Source: a virus. Taken from it: a stretch of 35,104 nucleotides of DNA. The stretch covers positions 1-35,104 of the IMG/VR virus record IMGVR_UViG_3300037540_000380; one strand, given 5' to 3'. A model generated the notes under the pieces. It was not told the DNA's origin, made no database searches, and worked only from the letters and a program-made list of their open reading frames with translations. Below, piece by piece: positions 1 to 7,654 of the stretch (positions within the stretch are counted from its first letter, which is position 1; every line of letters starts with the position of its first letter). The position numbers and the translations under genes were made by a program.

Positions 1-1030
1 AAGTACCAGCCTTTTCAATGAGATCTTTGAATCTCGCTCTTTTCTTCGCCCATTCATCTCCAGCGCTCACAAGATCCGCCTGGATATCCTCCAGATCTTC
101 CCTCATTGTTATCAGGTCCAATCTCTTCCTCTGCAGGTCAAGGAGTTTGTTTGCAATACCCCGATACTTCTTTACCTCCTCTGATCTTCCCATTACCCCC
201 TTCAAGACCCCTTTTAGATCTGAAATATCCTTCAATTTCCAGAGAAGACTATCCAGGGCATTCCTCCTGACCCTCAAATCAGCCAGTTTTGCGGCCAAAT
301 TTCGATTGTGAGAGACTTTATCCTTCAGTTTGGCCATTGGGGCCAAGGCACGTAGTCTACGAGCCAGATTGATATATTTTTGCAGGAAATCCTCTAATCT
401 TTCTCTCTGAGTTTCCTTCTGCCTGATTTTCTCCCTCAATTGTTCCAGTTTTGAAACCCTATTATCTAGTTCAGGGACAAATTCAAGAGATGATTTCTGC
501 GCCTCCAGCTCATGCAATTTTTCCTCGGATATCTTCACCCGAACATCATTATCCCTGGCAAGTTTATTTATTCTCTGGGTGACAATATCAATCTCATCCA
601 GATTTACAATCCGATTAAATTCTTTGGCTACATCTCCAGGGCTGGAGAGGATGAGGAAATGCCTATCAAGTTGTTCCTGAATATTATAGTCCCTGATATT
701 CAATGCTTCAGTCACATGGTCAGGAACAGTCGCTCCGTGAGCCTTCAATTCTTCTCCATCGACTATATACTTACTTTTCCCCTTCTCCCTAATATGAGAA
801 ATTCGGTGCTCATCAAACTCGAGGGAGACTTCCACAACATCATCTTTTCCAGAATCCAGATTCTTAAATCCTTCTCCGGTAGGACGATTTCTGGCGAGCC
901 AAATCAATGCCCGAATGAGAGCTGTCTTTCCGTGATCAGAGGTTCCCCTGATAACATTGAGGCCTGGATGAAACTCAATGATGGTATCTTTATGACTTTG
1001 AAAATTCTTGACCTGGAACTTCTTCAGCAT
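1..1030 (-). CDS. SbcC/Rad50-like ATPase (gp46 type), N-terminal part, cut by window edge
   Basis: The frame is open from the ATG at 1030 to base 1, about 343 codons with no stop. The N-terminus reads MLKKFQVKNFQSHKDTIIEF and is followed by a P-loop GTSDHGKTA near residue 30, the arrangement of SMC-type SbcC/Rad50/T4 gp46 ATPases. From about residue 165 the protein is rich in E, K, L and R, as expected for the ascending coiled coil. The C-terminal half with signature motif and Walker B must lie beyond the window. Family members pair with an Mre11/SbcD/gp47 nuclease in DNA end processing for recombination. The start overlaps the stop of the previous gene (TAAATG), with GGAGG 11 nt upstream. 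Neighbours RuvC, RecA and SSB support a recombination role. Confidence 0.85.
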   Translation of the reverse strand, partial: MLKKFQVKNFQSHKDTIIEFHPGLNVIRGTSDHGKTALIRALIWLARNRPTGEGFKNLDSGKDDVVEVSLEFDEHRISHIREKGKSKYIVDGEELKAHGATVPDHVTEALNIRDYNIQEQLDRHFLILSSPGDVAKEFNRIVNLDEIDIVTQRINKLARDNDVRVKISEEKLHELEAQKSSLEFVPELDNRVSKLEQLREKIRQKETQRERLEDFLQKYINLARRLRALAPMAKLKDKVSHNRNLAAKLADLRVRRNALDSLLWKLKDISDLKGVLKGVMGRSEEVKKYRGIANKLLDLQRKRLDLITMREDLEDIQADLVSAGDEWAKKRARFKDLIEKAGT

Positions 1031-1354
1031 TTAGTGCATTTCCTCCTTTGGTGGTGTTTCCTCCTTGCTCGGGCCTTTATGAAGATTCGCAATCAATTGA
1101 TAAATTGTCTCCGCAGCGGTAGCAAAAATCGTCTTTCCGGCTCCCTTAGGAATAGTAAAAAGTCCTTGCATCGCATTCACGGCAACCATCTTTGCGGTCT
1201 TGGCAGACATATCCTGAGCAAATGAAAATCCAGCGAGGAAAGCAGACTCAGCAACCATAGCCGTAGTGACATCCTCCTGCTCTACTGGAAGACGGATTCT
1301 CTTTGGATGATTCCAGTACTTCCTGAAAGCCTCGACAGGAGTCATGAACTTCAC
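1031..1354 (-). CDS. Hypothetical protein, 107 aa
   Basis: I do not recognise this family. The best start is GTG at 1354, because GGAGGT lies 4 nt upstream; an in-frame ATG at 1345 is 13 nt from the SD. The middle (residues 30-60) is Ala/Met-rich and probably helical (MVAESAFLAGFSF). The C-terminus is charged (HKGPSKEETPPKEE). The stretch IPKGAGKT looks like a P-loop but lacks the first glycine, so I do not call an NTPase. It lies between RuvC and the SbcC-like gene, so a recombination accessory role is possible but unproven. Confidence 0.7.
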   Translation of the reverse strand: MKFMTPVEAFRKYWNHPKRIRLPVEQEDVTTAMVAESAFLAGFSFAQDMSAKTAKMVAVNAMQGLFTIPKGAGKTIFATAAETIYQLIANLHKGPSKEETPPKEEMH

Positions 1355-1356
1355 AA

Positions 1357-1869
1357 TTACCTCCTTCTTCTCTTACCTCCTGAAGTCCCTAGTCCAAGAT
1401 GTTCTCTCCTGCCAAACTCTGCTATCAAAAGAGCCTCGGCTCGTCCTTCATGCTTCTTGAGAGTAATAGGAGCATCAGGAAATAACTGTCTTGCTTTATC
1501 TCTGGACTGCTGTTTTCTCTCTTTGGTATCTTTCGGTTTGGGCATGGGAGATTTTATCTTCTGCCATTTGGCTGCGGTGATTTCCTCCCTCGGAATTCTG
1601 AAGCAGGCGAATATCCCTTTCCAGATTCCATATCCCATTCCAAACTTCATCGTCGAGGCGATTCCTTGGCGCTGAGAGACTCCGGCCCATGCAGTCGGCT
1701 TCTCAAATGTAGCCATGATGACTCTATCCCCGTATTCTCGCATCAAATCACTACATCCATCTTCCGTATCTGGGCAATCATGAACAGCCACAAATGCTCC
1801 ATTGACGTCCACAAAGCCTACAGCCCCAGTTTTTCCTGGGTCAACCCCGGCGTACAAATCTCTTTTCAT
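1357..1869 (-). CDS. ruvC: RuvC-like Holliday junction resolvase
   Basis: The 170-aa protein has the RuvC/RNase H fold signatures: AGVDPGKTGAVGF with acidic residue D10 on strand 1, a second acidic residue E56 in FEKP, and the C-terminal catalytic block KKHEGRAEALLIAEFGR near residues 138-153. The length matches RuvC (about 170 aa). Such enzymes cut four-way junctions made by RecA-type strand exchange and in phages also debranch DNA before packaging. The extreme C-terminus is basic (GGKRRRR). The ATG overlaps the stop of the upstream gene by ATGA, and the gene lies in the RecA/SSB/SbcC cluster. Confidence 0.88.
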   Translation of the reverse strand: MKRDLYAGVDPGKTGAVGFVDVNGAFVAVHDCPDTEDGCSDLMREYGDRVIMATFEKPTAWAGVSQRQGIASTMKFGMGYGIWKGIFACFRIPREEITAAKWQKIKSPMPKPKDTKERKQQSRDKARQLFPDAPITLKKHEGRAEALLIAEFGRREHLGLGTSGGKRRRR

Positions 1870-2138
1870 AAAAGAAACCTCTCTCCGTTTTTAATCATCC
1901 CCAGCCAATCACCCTCCCATAACTTGAAAGCAACATCCTCAAACTCGAGAGGAGCACCAAGACACCATCCATCATTCCTAATAAAGATGACATCAGCAGA
2001 TTCAATTCCGTGACGCTCTCTGGCCCTCCTCTGATTTATTGCATGGCCCTCCTCATTGATGACGATTCGGTTCGGGCCCGTTTGCTCAACTACCTCACAA
2101 AACTTCTCAAATCCTGTTTTTTCTTCTGCGGCAGGCAT
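1866..2138 (-). CDS. Hypothetical protein, 90 aa
   Basis: The start is placed at ATG 2138 (MPAAEEKTGFEKF) because GAGGAGG sits 6 nt upstream; a longer reading to 2174 would overlap the upstream gene and has no SD. The sequence is mixed alpha/beta, with a region rich in charged residues (INQRRARERHG) and a C-terminal half with strands and tryptophans. No known motif is visible. It is translationally coupled to ruvC through ATGA. Confidence 0.7.
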   Translation of the reverse strand: MPAAEEKTGFEKFCEVVEQTGPNRIVINEEGHAINQRRARERHGIESADVIFIRNDGWCLGAPLEFEDVAFKLWEGDWLGMIKNGERFLL

Positions 2139-2148
2139 GATTCCCTCC

Positions 2149-2802
2149 TCAATTATCTGCCAAGCTCGGGTCAATCATTTCCATGATCTCGTTAAGGTTC
2201 TTTGCAGATACTTTGACCTTCAATGAATTCGCAAGGTCGGTAATAGATTCATGAGGATTTGTCAAAAATCCTTCATATGTCACTCTGATTGCTCCATATC
2301 TTTCCTCGAGTGCTTTCTGAAGAATCCTTCTGCTCTCAATCCAAGCAAGTCCTTGCTCAATTGAGTGCTTCTTTCCATTATGAGTAACGCTCTTTACATG
2401 AGTTTTGATATCCCGATAAACGGAGACTATTACAGGAGTCCTGCGATATAATCCGAGTGAGGGCATCCAGGCTGGAAGAGTCACGCAAAATCTCGGATCT
2501 TTCAGTCCAATCTTCCATTTCTTTCCATAGGTAGAAGATACAAAATCAGTCAGCTCTGAATGGTCAGAGAAACTCTCGATGAAATCAATAGCATTGCTAT
2601 ACTCTCCAACATTACTCTCGGCCATAATTCTCCTGTTGAATTCAGGAAGAGCCTTGTGCTCCCAGAATCCCAGAGGATTGATTTCATTGGGAGCAATTAA
2701 ATCCTCTTCCTCCCCAAAGAAGAACCCCATCTTTGACAAGATTCCCGCAACCAAAGAGGTTCCGTCCCGACCCACTCCAAGGACAATGACTGCCTTTTTC
2801 AT
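2149..2802 (-). CDS. Sulfotransferase-like P-loop protein
   Basis: The 217-aa protein begins MKKAVIVLGVGRDGTSLVAG, the 5'-phosphosulfate-binding loop pattern of PAPS-dependent sulfotransferases (xxGxxRSGTS type, here GRDGTS). Later GLKDPRFC and VYRDIKTHVKSV resemble the family's internal KDPR element and 3'-phosphate-binding segment. The length fits short Sulfotransfer_3-like proteins. The acceptor is unknown; in phages such genes may modify virion glycans or host molecules. The SD AAGGAGAATAAG precedes the ATG. It is an odd passenger within a recombination cluster. The family is inferred from motifs only. Confidence 0.72.
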   Translation of the reverse strand: MKKAVIVLGVGRDGTSLVAGILSKMGFFFGEEEDLIAPNEINPLGFWEHKALPEFNRRIMAESNVGEYSNAIDFIESFSDHSELTDFVSSTYGKKWKIGLKDPRFCVTLPAWMPSLGLYRRTPVIVSVYRDIKTHVKSVTHNGKKHSIEQGLAWIESRRILQKALEERYGAIRVTYEGFLTNPHESITDLANSLKVKVSAKNLNEIMEMIDPSLADN

Positions 2803-2819
2803 CTTATTCTCCTTTTATT

Positions 2820-3014
2820 TTAGCATGCACATCGAGGAGGAAGGGCCGCAAACCATGCAACCCAGTCATCCTTTTCCGGCTCCTTTTCAAAAGAATGGAC
2901 GAACACGTCGACGCCTCCGTTTTTGTCTCGGAGGGTCACTTTCTTCTTCTTCTCGACAGCTCTCCTGGTTATTACTCTCAAACTGCAATGATTGCATTCT
3001 GTCATGCTGCTCAT
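2820..3014 (-). CDS. Small Cys-containing protein, 64 aa, overlapping the upstream gene
   Basis: The ATG at 3014 has an AAGGAG SD 5 nt upstream, so it is a credible gene even though it overlaps the 2887-3111 gene by 128 bp in another frame. It starts MSSMTECNHCSLRV, with a CNHC pair that could bind zinc, then a lysine block (EKKKKVTLRDKNG) and a C-terminal PPRCAC. No family is recognised. An alternative is that this frame continues the 2887-3111 product after a frameshift, which would join an upstream FCDQH to CNHC as four possible zinc ligands. Confidence 0.6.
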   Translation of the reverse strand: MSSMTECNHCSLRVITRRAVEKKKKVTLRDKNGGVDVFVHSFEKEPEKDDWVAWFAALPPRCAC

Positions 3015-3111
3015 GCACTCTCCTTACTTCCTCCTCATCCCATACTTCAGGGTAAAGAGGTTTCCCATAAATGGAGTTCATTGCTTTCTTATGTTGGTCA
3101 CAGAATTCCAT
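2887..3111 (-). CDS. Small protein, 74 aa, basic tail
   Basis: The start is coupled to the recA stop (TAATG). The N-terminal half (MEFCDQHKKAMNSIYGKP) looks like genuine protein. The C-terminal 40 residues, which overlap the next gene out of frame, are low in complexity and end in a run of arginines (KRRRRRVRPFF). The tail may therefore be constrained mainly by the overlapping gene, or the true product may switch frame. Function unknown. Confidence 0.55.
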   Translation of the reverse strand: MEFCDQHKKAMNSIYGKPLYPEVWDEEEVRRVHEQHDRMQSLQFESNNQESCREEEESDPPRQKRRRRRVRPFF

Positions 3112-4256
3112 TACCTCACCCTTGGTTTTCTGTCAGGAGGCTTTTGTAATTTCTTCCATTCAGTCCTCACATAATTCGCCAATTCATCCTCGAGTCCTTT
3201 GCCCTCAACAAATTTGATAAAATCAGGAAGAGACTGAATCTTCTTTCTTCCAGGCATTGAGTACCATTGACCCTTTGCTCCAAGAATCTCAGAATATTCT
3301 CTCAGCCACTGAACATTGTCCCTGATATCATCAATCCCATAATCCCAGAGAAGAGAAAAAGTGCAGGAGCGATAGGGCTTGTCAACCTTATTCTTGTAAA
3401 TGAAAGCCCAAATTCTCACCCCAAGAATCGGTCCATCCTTTTCATCCTGAATCAATCCCTTTTCCTCCAGATAGACTCTCACTGAGTACCAATGTTTTGT
3501 CGCCTGACCTCCAGAGGATTCATATTTCACAACTCTTTTCAATCCGTACTCAAATACATCACTAGATTTCTGCCTTGCTTGATTGATGAGAACTACACAC
3601 ATTCTCTTTGTCGCAATAGCAGCATGAGCCTGACGGGAAGAAGCAGAAATTGCTGCCGCGCGGGCCTGAGCGGCTCTCTTTCCCTTTCCCTCAGTCTCCA
3701 GAGCACAAGGGAGAACTGTAATTGAGTCAGTTACATCGAGGGCTCTTTCATCTTCTCCCAATTCTCTAGCAGCTTTATTGATTTTGCCATAGACTTTCTT
3801 CCTTGCTCTTCCAGTCCCAGTCGAATGAACTCCCATCAAATCCTCTATACATTTGACATGGCCTGGCCCTCTATAATGAAATCTCTCATCTTCAGGATTA
3901 AGCCCAAAAATTCCAGCCCTGGAAAACTCGAATGCTCCCTCTAAATCTCTCATGCGAATTGCGTCAAATCCTTCTCTTTGTGCTGATCCACAAAGTTCCC
4001 CAGCAAGATAAGTCTTTCCTGAGGACTCAGGTCCGAACAATTCCACGACTCGGCTCTCTGGGATTCCTCCTCTCCCATTGCAATCTGCCATCCCTGAAAT
4101 AGAAAGGTCAAGAGTGGTAGAGCCAGTGGAAAGATATCCCTTGATGTCTGCCTCACTCCGGCATTCAACAATTATCGGCTCATTCATTGCTTCGGAGTCT
4201 TTTATCTCCTCGATAGTATCTTGGACTCCTGGGCGTCGCCTCCTGGGCTTTGTCAT
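3111..4256 (-). CDS. recA: RecA/UvsX-like recombinase
   Basis: The P-loop GPESSGKT lies near residue 75 of the 381-aa product, preceded by LSTGSTTLDLSISG, the typical RecA/UvsX sequence before Walker A. VVLINQARQKSS near residue 220 matches the RecA strand with its conserved glutamine. These proteins form filaments on ssDNA and catalyse strand exchange. The start at 4256 (MTKPRRRRPG) follows AGGTGGG, a common SD of this genome; an ATG at 4286 would add 10 residues but has no good SD. The N-terminus is strongly basic. SSB, RuvC and SbcC-like genes nearby complete a recombination module. Confidence 0.9.
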   Translation of the reverse strand: MTKPRRRRPGVQDTIEEIKDSEAMNEPIIVECRSEADIKGYLSTGSTTLDLSISGMADCNGRGGIPESRVVELFGPESSGKTYLAGELCGSAQREGFDAIRMRDLEGAFEFSRAGIFGLNPEDERFHYRGPGHVKCIEDLMGVHSTGTGRARKKVYGKINKAARELGEDERALDVTDSITVLPCALETEGKGKRAAQARAAAISASSRQAHAAIATKRMCVVLINQARQKSSDVFEYGLKRVVKYESSGGQATKHWYSVRVYLEEKGLIQDEKDGPILGVRIWAFIYKNKVDKPYRSCTFSLLWDYGIDDIRDNVQWLREYSEILGAKGQWYSMPGRKKIQSLPDFIKFVEGKGLEDELANYVRTEWKKLQKPPDRKPRVR

Positions 4257-4512
4257 CTCGTACCCACCTATCCTTTCTCCAGACATAAAGGATTTCTTCT
4301 GACATATTTGGGTTGAATCTGATTATAGCGGCTCTCTCATCCCCTCCAATAGTCTCCAGGGCCATTTTCAGTTCAGGCCAAGGACCATGCAACATTCCAA
4401 ATTCATGCGGGCCATGCTGGATTCCTATTCCATACATCAGTTCTCTTTCCCGATACTGGCGAAGTTCTCCTCTGAGAACCGCAGGGGTATGCTCTTCAGG
4501 AAGATCGTTCAT
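4180..4512 (-). CDS. Hypothetical protein, 110 aa, PRSP-type basic tail
   Basis: No family recognised. The start at 4512 overlaps the preceding stop (ATGA). The protein has a charged helix (LRGELRQYRERELM), then a mixed alpha/beta region, and ends ATPRSPRYYRGDKRLRSNE. The tail shares PRSPR with two other proteins of the window (6098 and 12847 genes). The last 77 bp overlap the recA start region. It lies between the SSB and recA, so an SSB- or recombinase-loading partner is conceivable but not shown. Confidence 0.7.
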   Translation of the reverse strand: MNDLPEEHTPAVLRGELRQYRERELMYGIGIQHGPHEFGMLHGPWPELKMALETIGGDERAAIIRFNPNMSEEILYVWRKDRWVRDDKAQEATPRSPRYYRGDKRLRSNE

Positions 4513-4904
4513 CCTTCACCTATTATAAATTGTGGGAGATTAGCTTTGCTCATATTCTTTATCGTCCGCAAAGTATTCTCGAGCACTTCATTTCTCTCCA
4601 CGACAATTGCAAACTGCTCTTCCAATTCTTTTTCGTGTTCAGACACTTTTTCTTCCTCCTTTTCTGGAAACTTTATTCCTATCAATTCTCCCACTCCTCT
4701 TGCGTCACTAAAAACTAAAGGAGAAGGAGGAGGATACCAGTCACAAGAATGAAACGTCTCCATTCTTCTCTCGTATTCTTTGGCGCAATCATGAAAAGCA
4801 AGAGGAACTCTCGGGTCCTTTAATTTTAGCCAATCACCACTCTTAAAATAAGCGCCACACGTTTTGCATTTGTAACAAAGAGTGCATCCATCATAACTAC
4901 CCAT
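4509..4904 (-). CDS. Cys-rich N-terminus plus coiled-coil protein, 131 aa
   Basis: The start ATG at 4904 has GGAGG 5 nt upstream. The first 25 residues contain CTLCYKCKTC, with later Cys in HDC and HSC, so a zinc-binding knuckle is likely. The C-terminal half is a predicted coiled coil (PEKEEEKVSEHEKELEEQF). Function unknown. The SD lies directly behind a terminator-like hairpin and U tract, so expression may be separated from or attenuated relative to the SSB gene upstream. Confidence 0.7.
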   Translation of the reverse strand: MGSYDGCTLCYKCKTCGAYFKSGDWLKLKDPRVPLAFHDCAKEYERRMETFHSCDWYPPPSPLVFSDARGVGELIGIKFPEKEEEKVSEHEKELEEQFAIVVERNEVLENTLRTIKNMSKANLPQFIIGEG

Positions 4905-4914
4905 GCCATCCTCC

Positions 4915-4980
4915 AAAAAATAGGGATTTCCCCTCACAATGAAGGCGGGGCACCGGTAACCTTATCATGAGGGGAATCCC
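4915..4980 (-). terminator. Intrinsic terminator-like long inverted repeat
   Basis: On the minus strand GGGATTCCCCTCA (4980-4968) pairs with TGAGGGGAAATCCC (4936-4923), 13 bp with one bulge, enclosing about 31 nt. TATTTTTT follows (4922-4915). It begins 8 nt after the SSB stop and ends just before the GGAGG of the next gene. An alternative small hairpin (GGGG/CCCC at 4986-4971) would compete with its 5' arm, so attenuation is possible. Confidence 0.65.
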
Positions 4981-4987
4981 TTCCCCG

Positions 4988-5959
4988 CTAGGCTGTGCGC
5001 CTGCGCGGAGCTCTTGGTTCTTCTTTTTCTTCTTCCTTTGCTGGTCCTTCAAATTTCTCCTTGCATGCATTATATTCAACGCACTCAGCAGGAAGACAAT
5101 CTTTCGGATATTTCCCAAAATCCTTCCCGAAGCAATCGTCATCAGTAGTAGCAGGGGCTTCTGCGGCTGCGGCAGTGGCCTCCTCTGCGGCTGCCTGTTC
5201 TGGAGAAGATGGCTCTTCCTCTGAAGTAGATGGAGGTTCTTCCTCCCTATCAGGCTCTTCATCAGTGGGAAGAGGAGAAGATGGCAATCCACTAAAGTAA
5301 GCCTCCTTTACCTCATCATACTCCGGCCATAGAATCAAATCATTCGGGTCTTTGATTTGGTCATAAAACGAGACATCGAGAGGAGTAGATTGCCGGGACA
5401 ATTTGATATTCTCCGGCATTGAGTACTTCGCCTGAGGATCATAATCCCAGAGCAAATCAAATCCCTCCTCAGGATCAGTCACTGGAAGAACCTCCCCAGA
5501 GATATCATCCTGAACAGCAGAGACGATTGCATCATCACATTTATACTCTGGAATGTCCGCAATCATAACTCCTTTTTCTTCCTCATGCCTATCAACTCCC
5601 TGAATGATGAGACGGCATTTCGGCCAAAGTCCCTGGTCATTGATTTGCTTGGCCGTGACTCCCTGGTTCATTTGCGCTCTAATATCCTCGCAAATCGGGC
5701 AGGGCTTTTTCGATTGCTGGGCCAGGCAAACAAATGAATCCTCATTCGGCCCAATCCCTCGATGAACCATAAGATAGAAAACAAATGAAGCGACATCTGA
5801 GTATGCCATCGCTCTGAATCGATTAGCACCGCTCCCAGATCTGTGCTTATAGGTCTCAACCTCAGGTTTCAGATAATAGGCTCTCCTTGTCTTTGGAGCA
5901 CCTCTCTTCACCGCATTCGGGTCAGGCTTTGGAATTTTTCTTCTCTCTTCCCTTGCCAT
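4988..5959 (-). CDS. gp32-like single-stranded DNA-binding protein
   Basis: The 323-aa protein has the layout of T4 gp32-type SSBs: a basic N-terminus (REERRKIPKPDP), a core with a zinc-type CPICEDI motif near residue 87, and a long acidic low-complexity tail (EEEPPSTSEEEPSSP and an Ala-rich stretch) before a final segment with three Cys. Acidic tails of phage SSBs recruit replication and recombination partners. An unusual basic tip (PRAPRRRTA) follows the acid stretch. The ATG at 5959 has AAGGAGGAG upstream. A RecA-like protein and DNA polymerase nearby fit this role. Confidence 0.75.
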   Translation of the reverse strand: MAREERRKIPKPDPNAVKRGAPKTRRAYYLKPEVETYKHRSGSGANRFRAMAYSDVASFVFYLMVHRGIGPNEDSFVCLAQQSKKPCPICEDIRAQMNQGVTAKQINDQGLWPKCRLIIQGVDRHEEEKGVMIADIPEYKCDDAIVSAVQDDISGEVLPVTDPEEGFDLLWDYDPQAKYSMPENIKLSRQSTPLDVSFYDQIKDPNDLILWPEYDEVKEAYFSGLPSSPLPTDEEPDREEEPPSTSEEEPSSPEQAAAEEATAAAAEAPATTDDDCFGKDFGKYPKDCLPAECVEYNACKEKFEGPAKEEEKEEPRAPRRRTA

Positions 5960-6101
5960 AAAACTCCTCCTTTCTTTGTCCTCGATATCTATCTATTGTG
6001 CTCAAAACTGCCCAAGTAATCACCCTTGTGATGAGGAAAATAATGAAAATTCCTACCACGACAATTGCAAAATATTTCAAAGCTAGCAAAGTATTGGTCA
6101 A
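5922..6101 (-). CDS. Small single-pass membrane protein, TTG start, 59 aa
   Basis: A frame starting at TTG 6101 overlaps the previous stop (TTGA), with GGAGG 8 nt upstream. It encodes MTNTLLALKYFAIVVVGIFI, continuing into one hydrophobic segment at residues 11-33, then a basic cytoplasmic-type tail (DRYRGQRKEE, GKGREKKN). It fills an otherwise empty 138-bp gap and overlaps the SSB start by 38 bp. Good SD placement and a clean transmembrane helix support it. Function unknown. Confidence 0.6.
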   Translation of the reverse strand: MTNTLLALKYFAIVVVGIFIIFLITRVITWAVLSTIDRYRGQRKEEFYGKGREKKNSKA

Positions 6102-6649
6102 CTCTCATCCCTCCGCCGTCTCGGAGACCGAGGGATATTTCCTGGGCTGGAAGCCGTATGGGTTGCTTGCTGCAAAATTCTCCTCTTTCTTGCGTCAGAC
6201 GAATCACCCATATATCCCGCAATCTCCAATTCGATGAGTCCCTTCAGCATGCTGCGCCTTTGCTGGAATGATTCAACTGCCCCTTTAAGTACATTGACAA
6301 GGTATCTCTGCTCGGCAATCTTTTTCACTGACCTCGAAATCTTAGGATTATTATCAATCGCCGCGGTAAGAGCACCCTCTGTTGTTTTGTAGATTTCCAA
6401 TTTTTCCAGTTCTACTGTGTTATTGATTGCAATATGCCTACGAATATGCACATCTAATTTGGCCTTCTCCTCGATAAGTCCCCTCTGGAGAACATCCAAT
6501 TGAGCATTCTCAGATATCCACCTCTGATTCCACTCATCGAAAACAAGAGGTTGACTCTCTGCTGCCTCATCCAAATCAAATTTGGAGAAAGCTAAGTCTT
6601 GTCGAAATTCCTCCCTGATTTTTTGAATTTGTTCATCCATCGTGCTCAT
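6098..6649 (-). CDS. Coiled-coil protein, 183 aa, PRSPRRRR tail
   Basis: The start at 6649 (MSTMDEQIQKIREEF) has GAGGAGGAG upstream. The sequence is almost entirely helical and charged (AQLDVLQRGLIEEKAKLDVH), with heptad-like spacing, and ends GNIPRSPRRRRDES. Its place beside the SSB and near RecA recalls UvsY-type mediators, but I see no diagnostic motif and do not assign that function. A promoter lies directly upstream, so this may begin the recombination transcript. Confidence 0.7.
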   Translation of the reverse strand: MSTMDEQIQKIREEFRQDLAFSKFDLDEAAESQPLVFDEWNQRWISENAQLDVLQRGLIEEKAKLDVHIRRHIAINNTVELEKLEIYKTTEGALTAAIDNNPKISRSVKKIAEQRYLVNVLKGAVESFQQRRSMLKGLIELEIAGYMGDSSDARKRRILQQATHTASSPGNIPRSPRRRRDES

Positions 6650-6667
6650 GGAACTCCTCCTCATTCC

Positions 6668-6681
6668 TATTATAAGAATGT
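6668..6681 (-). promoter_or_regulatory. Putative phage promoter, ACATnnnTATAATA type
   Basis: On the minus strand ACATTCTTATAATA lies 18 nt before the ATG at 6649 in the only gap of this stretch. The -10 is a perfect TATAAT, but no good -35 is at 17 bp. The same ACATnnnTATAATA pattern precedes the genes at 15113 and 17564, so it looks like a phage promoter class. Confidence 0.6.
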
Positions 6682-6691
6682 CCTCTTGTTT

Positions 6692-7651
6692 TTAATCAGT
6701 TACAGCGAGATACAAATCAAGAACCAATTCCGCTTCTCCCACTTCATGATTCACCGGACGAGCAAAGTTCTGAAGAAGACCCGCAAAATTTGCAACAGTC
6801 TCCGGCTTTTTTGCGTTCAATAATCTGCTCTTGAAGTAGTTTGCCAGACCAATGCGAATCTTCATGTAATCCCTATCTGGAAGATTGCGAAAGAGGGCCA
6901 GGATTTCCATCGCATTCCTTCCACCAATCAGGGAGTTTGCGAATTCAATGAATTCAGGCGCCTCCTCCATGACTCCCTCTTGAAGAAGAGCCCGGGCTTC
7001 GTCCAAATCTTTGTCCTTCATCTTCATTACTTTGCTAAATTGGATGAGAGATTTCCGTGGAATCCCGTCAGACCAATTGACAACTTCCTGAATTATTTCC
7101 TTCCTTGGTCTTGTGGATAATTCCTCCTTTTCACAGATGTCATAAAGAAGTTCTTTAATCTCAAAATCAGGCAGACGACTCACTGTAAATTCAACGCATC
7201 TTCCTCCCTTCGATTCCTTCAAGGCAGGAAGCAACTTACCTGGCTCTGATGTGCAGAGAACAAAATATGTCTGAGGAGGTGATTCCTCCAGGGATTTCAA
7301 TAATGCTCTCTGAGAGTGGAGACTCAATCCATGAGCCTCATCAAAGATATACACTTTCGCCGGCCCATACATCGGTCGAAGTGCGGCAGTCGCTAGCAAT
7401 TCCCTCACATTATCAATTCCCGTATCAGCTCCAGCATCAATCTCAGTCAAATCCAACTCATCACATCTCACAGCATTCGCTATAATTCTCCCGAATGTCG
7501 TTTTTCCACATCCGGGCGGGCCGGCGAAAATGTATGCGTGAGGGCGAGATTCGCTTTCCAACATAGATTGCAGAGACCTCTTGATTGGTCCATGCCCTTT
7601 AACATCATCCATGTCTGGAGGACGATATTTAATATGCAATGGCTTACTCAT
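6692..7651 (-). CDS. Sliding-clamp loader, AAA+ ATPase
   Basis: The 319-aa protein starts MSKPLHIKYRPPDMDDVKGH, the classic DnaX/RFC small-subunit opening. Walker A GPPGCGKTTFG is near residue 44, Walker B VYIFDEAHGLS near 102, and sensor 1 LCTSE near 132. After this, where RFC/DnaX usually have an SRC arginine-finger motif, the protein reads ESKGGRC. Clamp loaders open and close the sliding clamp on primed DNA, and the clamp (11293-12327) and polymerase (8767-11283) are in the same gene cluster. SD GAGGTGAGAA precedes the start. Confidence 0.88.
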   Translation of the reverse strand: MSKPLHIKYRPPDMDDVKGHGPIKRSLQSMLESESRPHAYIFAGPPGCGKTTFGRIIANAVRCDELDLTEIDAGADTGIDNVRELLATAALRPMYGPAKVYIFDEAHGLSLHSQRALLKSLEESPPQTYFVLCTSEPGKLLPALKESKGGRCVEFTVSRLPDFEIKELLYDICEKEELSTRPRKEIIQEVVNWSDGIPRKSLIQFSKVMKMKDKDLDEARALLQEGVMEEAPEFIEFANSLIGGRNAMEILALFRNLPDRDYMKIRIGLANYFKSRLLNAKKPETVANFAGLLQNFARPVNHEVGEAELVLDLYLAVTD

Positions 7652-7654
7652 TTC

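Noticed and set aside
1-1225. Plus-strand frames at 18-311 and 512-1225
   Set aside because: They are antisense shadows of the SbcC-like gene and its neighbour, without SD sites or recognisable motifs.
1031-1354. P-loop NTPase from IPKGAGKT
   Set aside because: The first glycine of GxxxxGK(T/S) is missing and no Walker B is visible.
4520-4530. TATAAT preceded by CACAAT
   Set aside because: It is inside the last codons of the 4509 gene and off by one in spacing from the promoter class.
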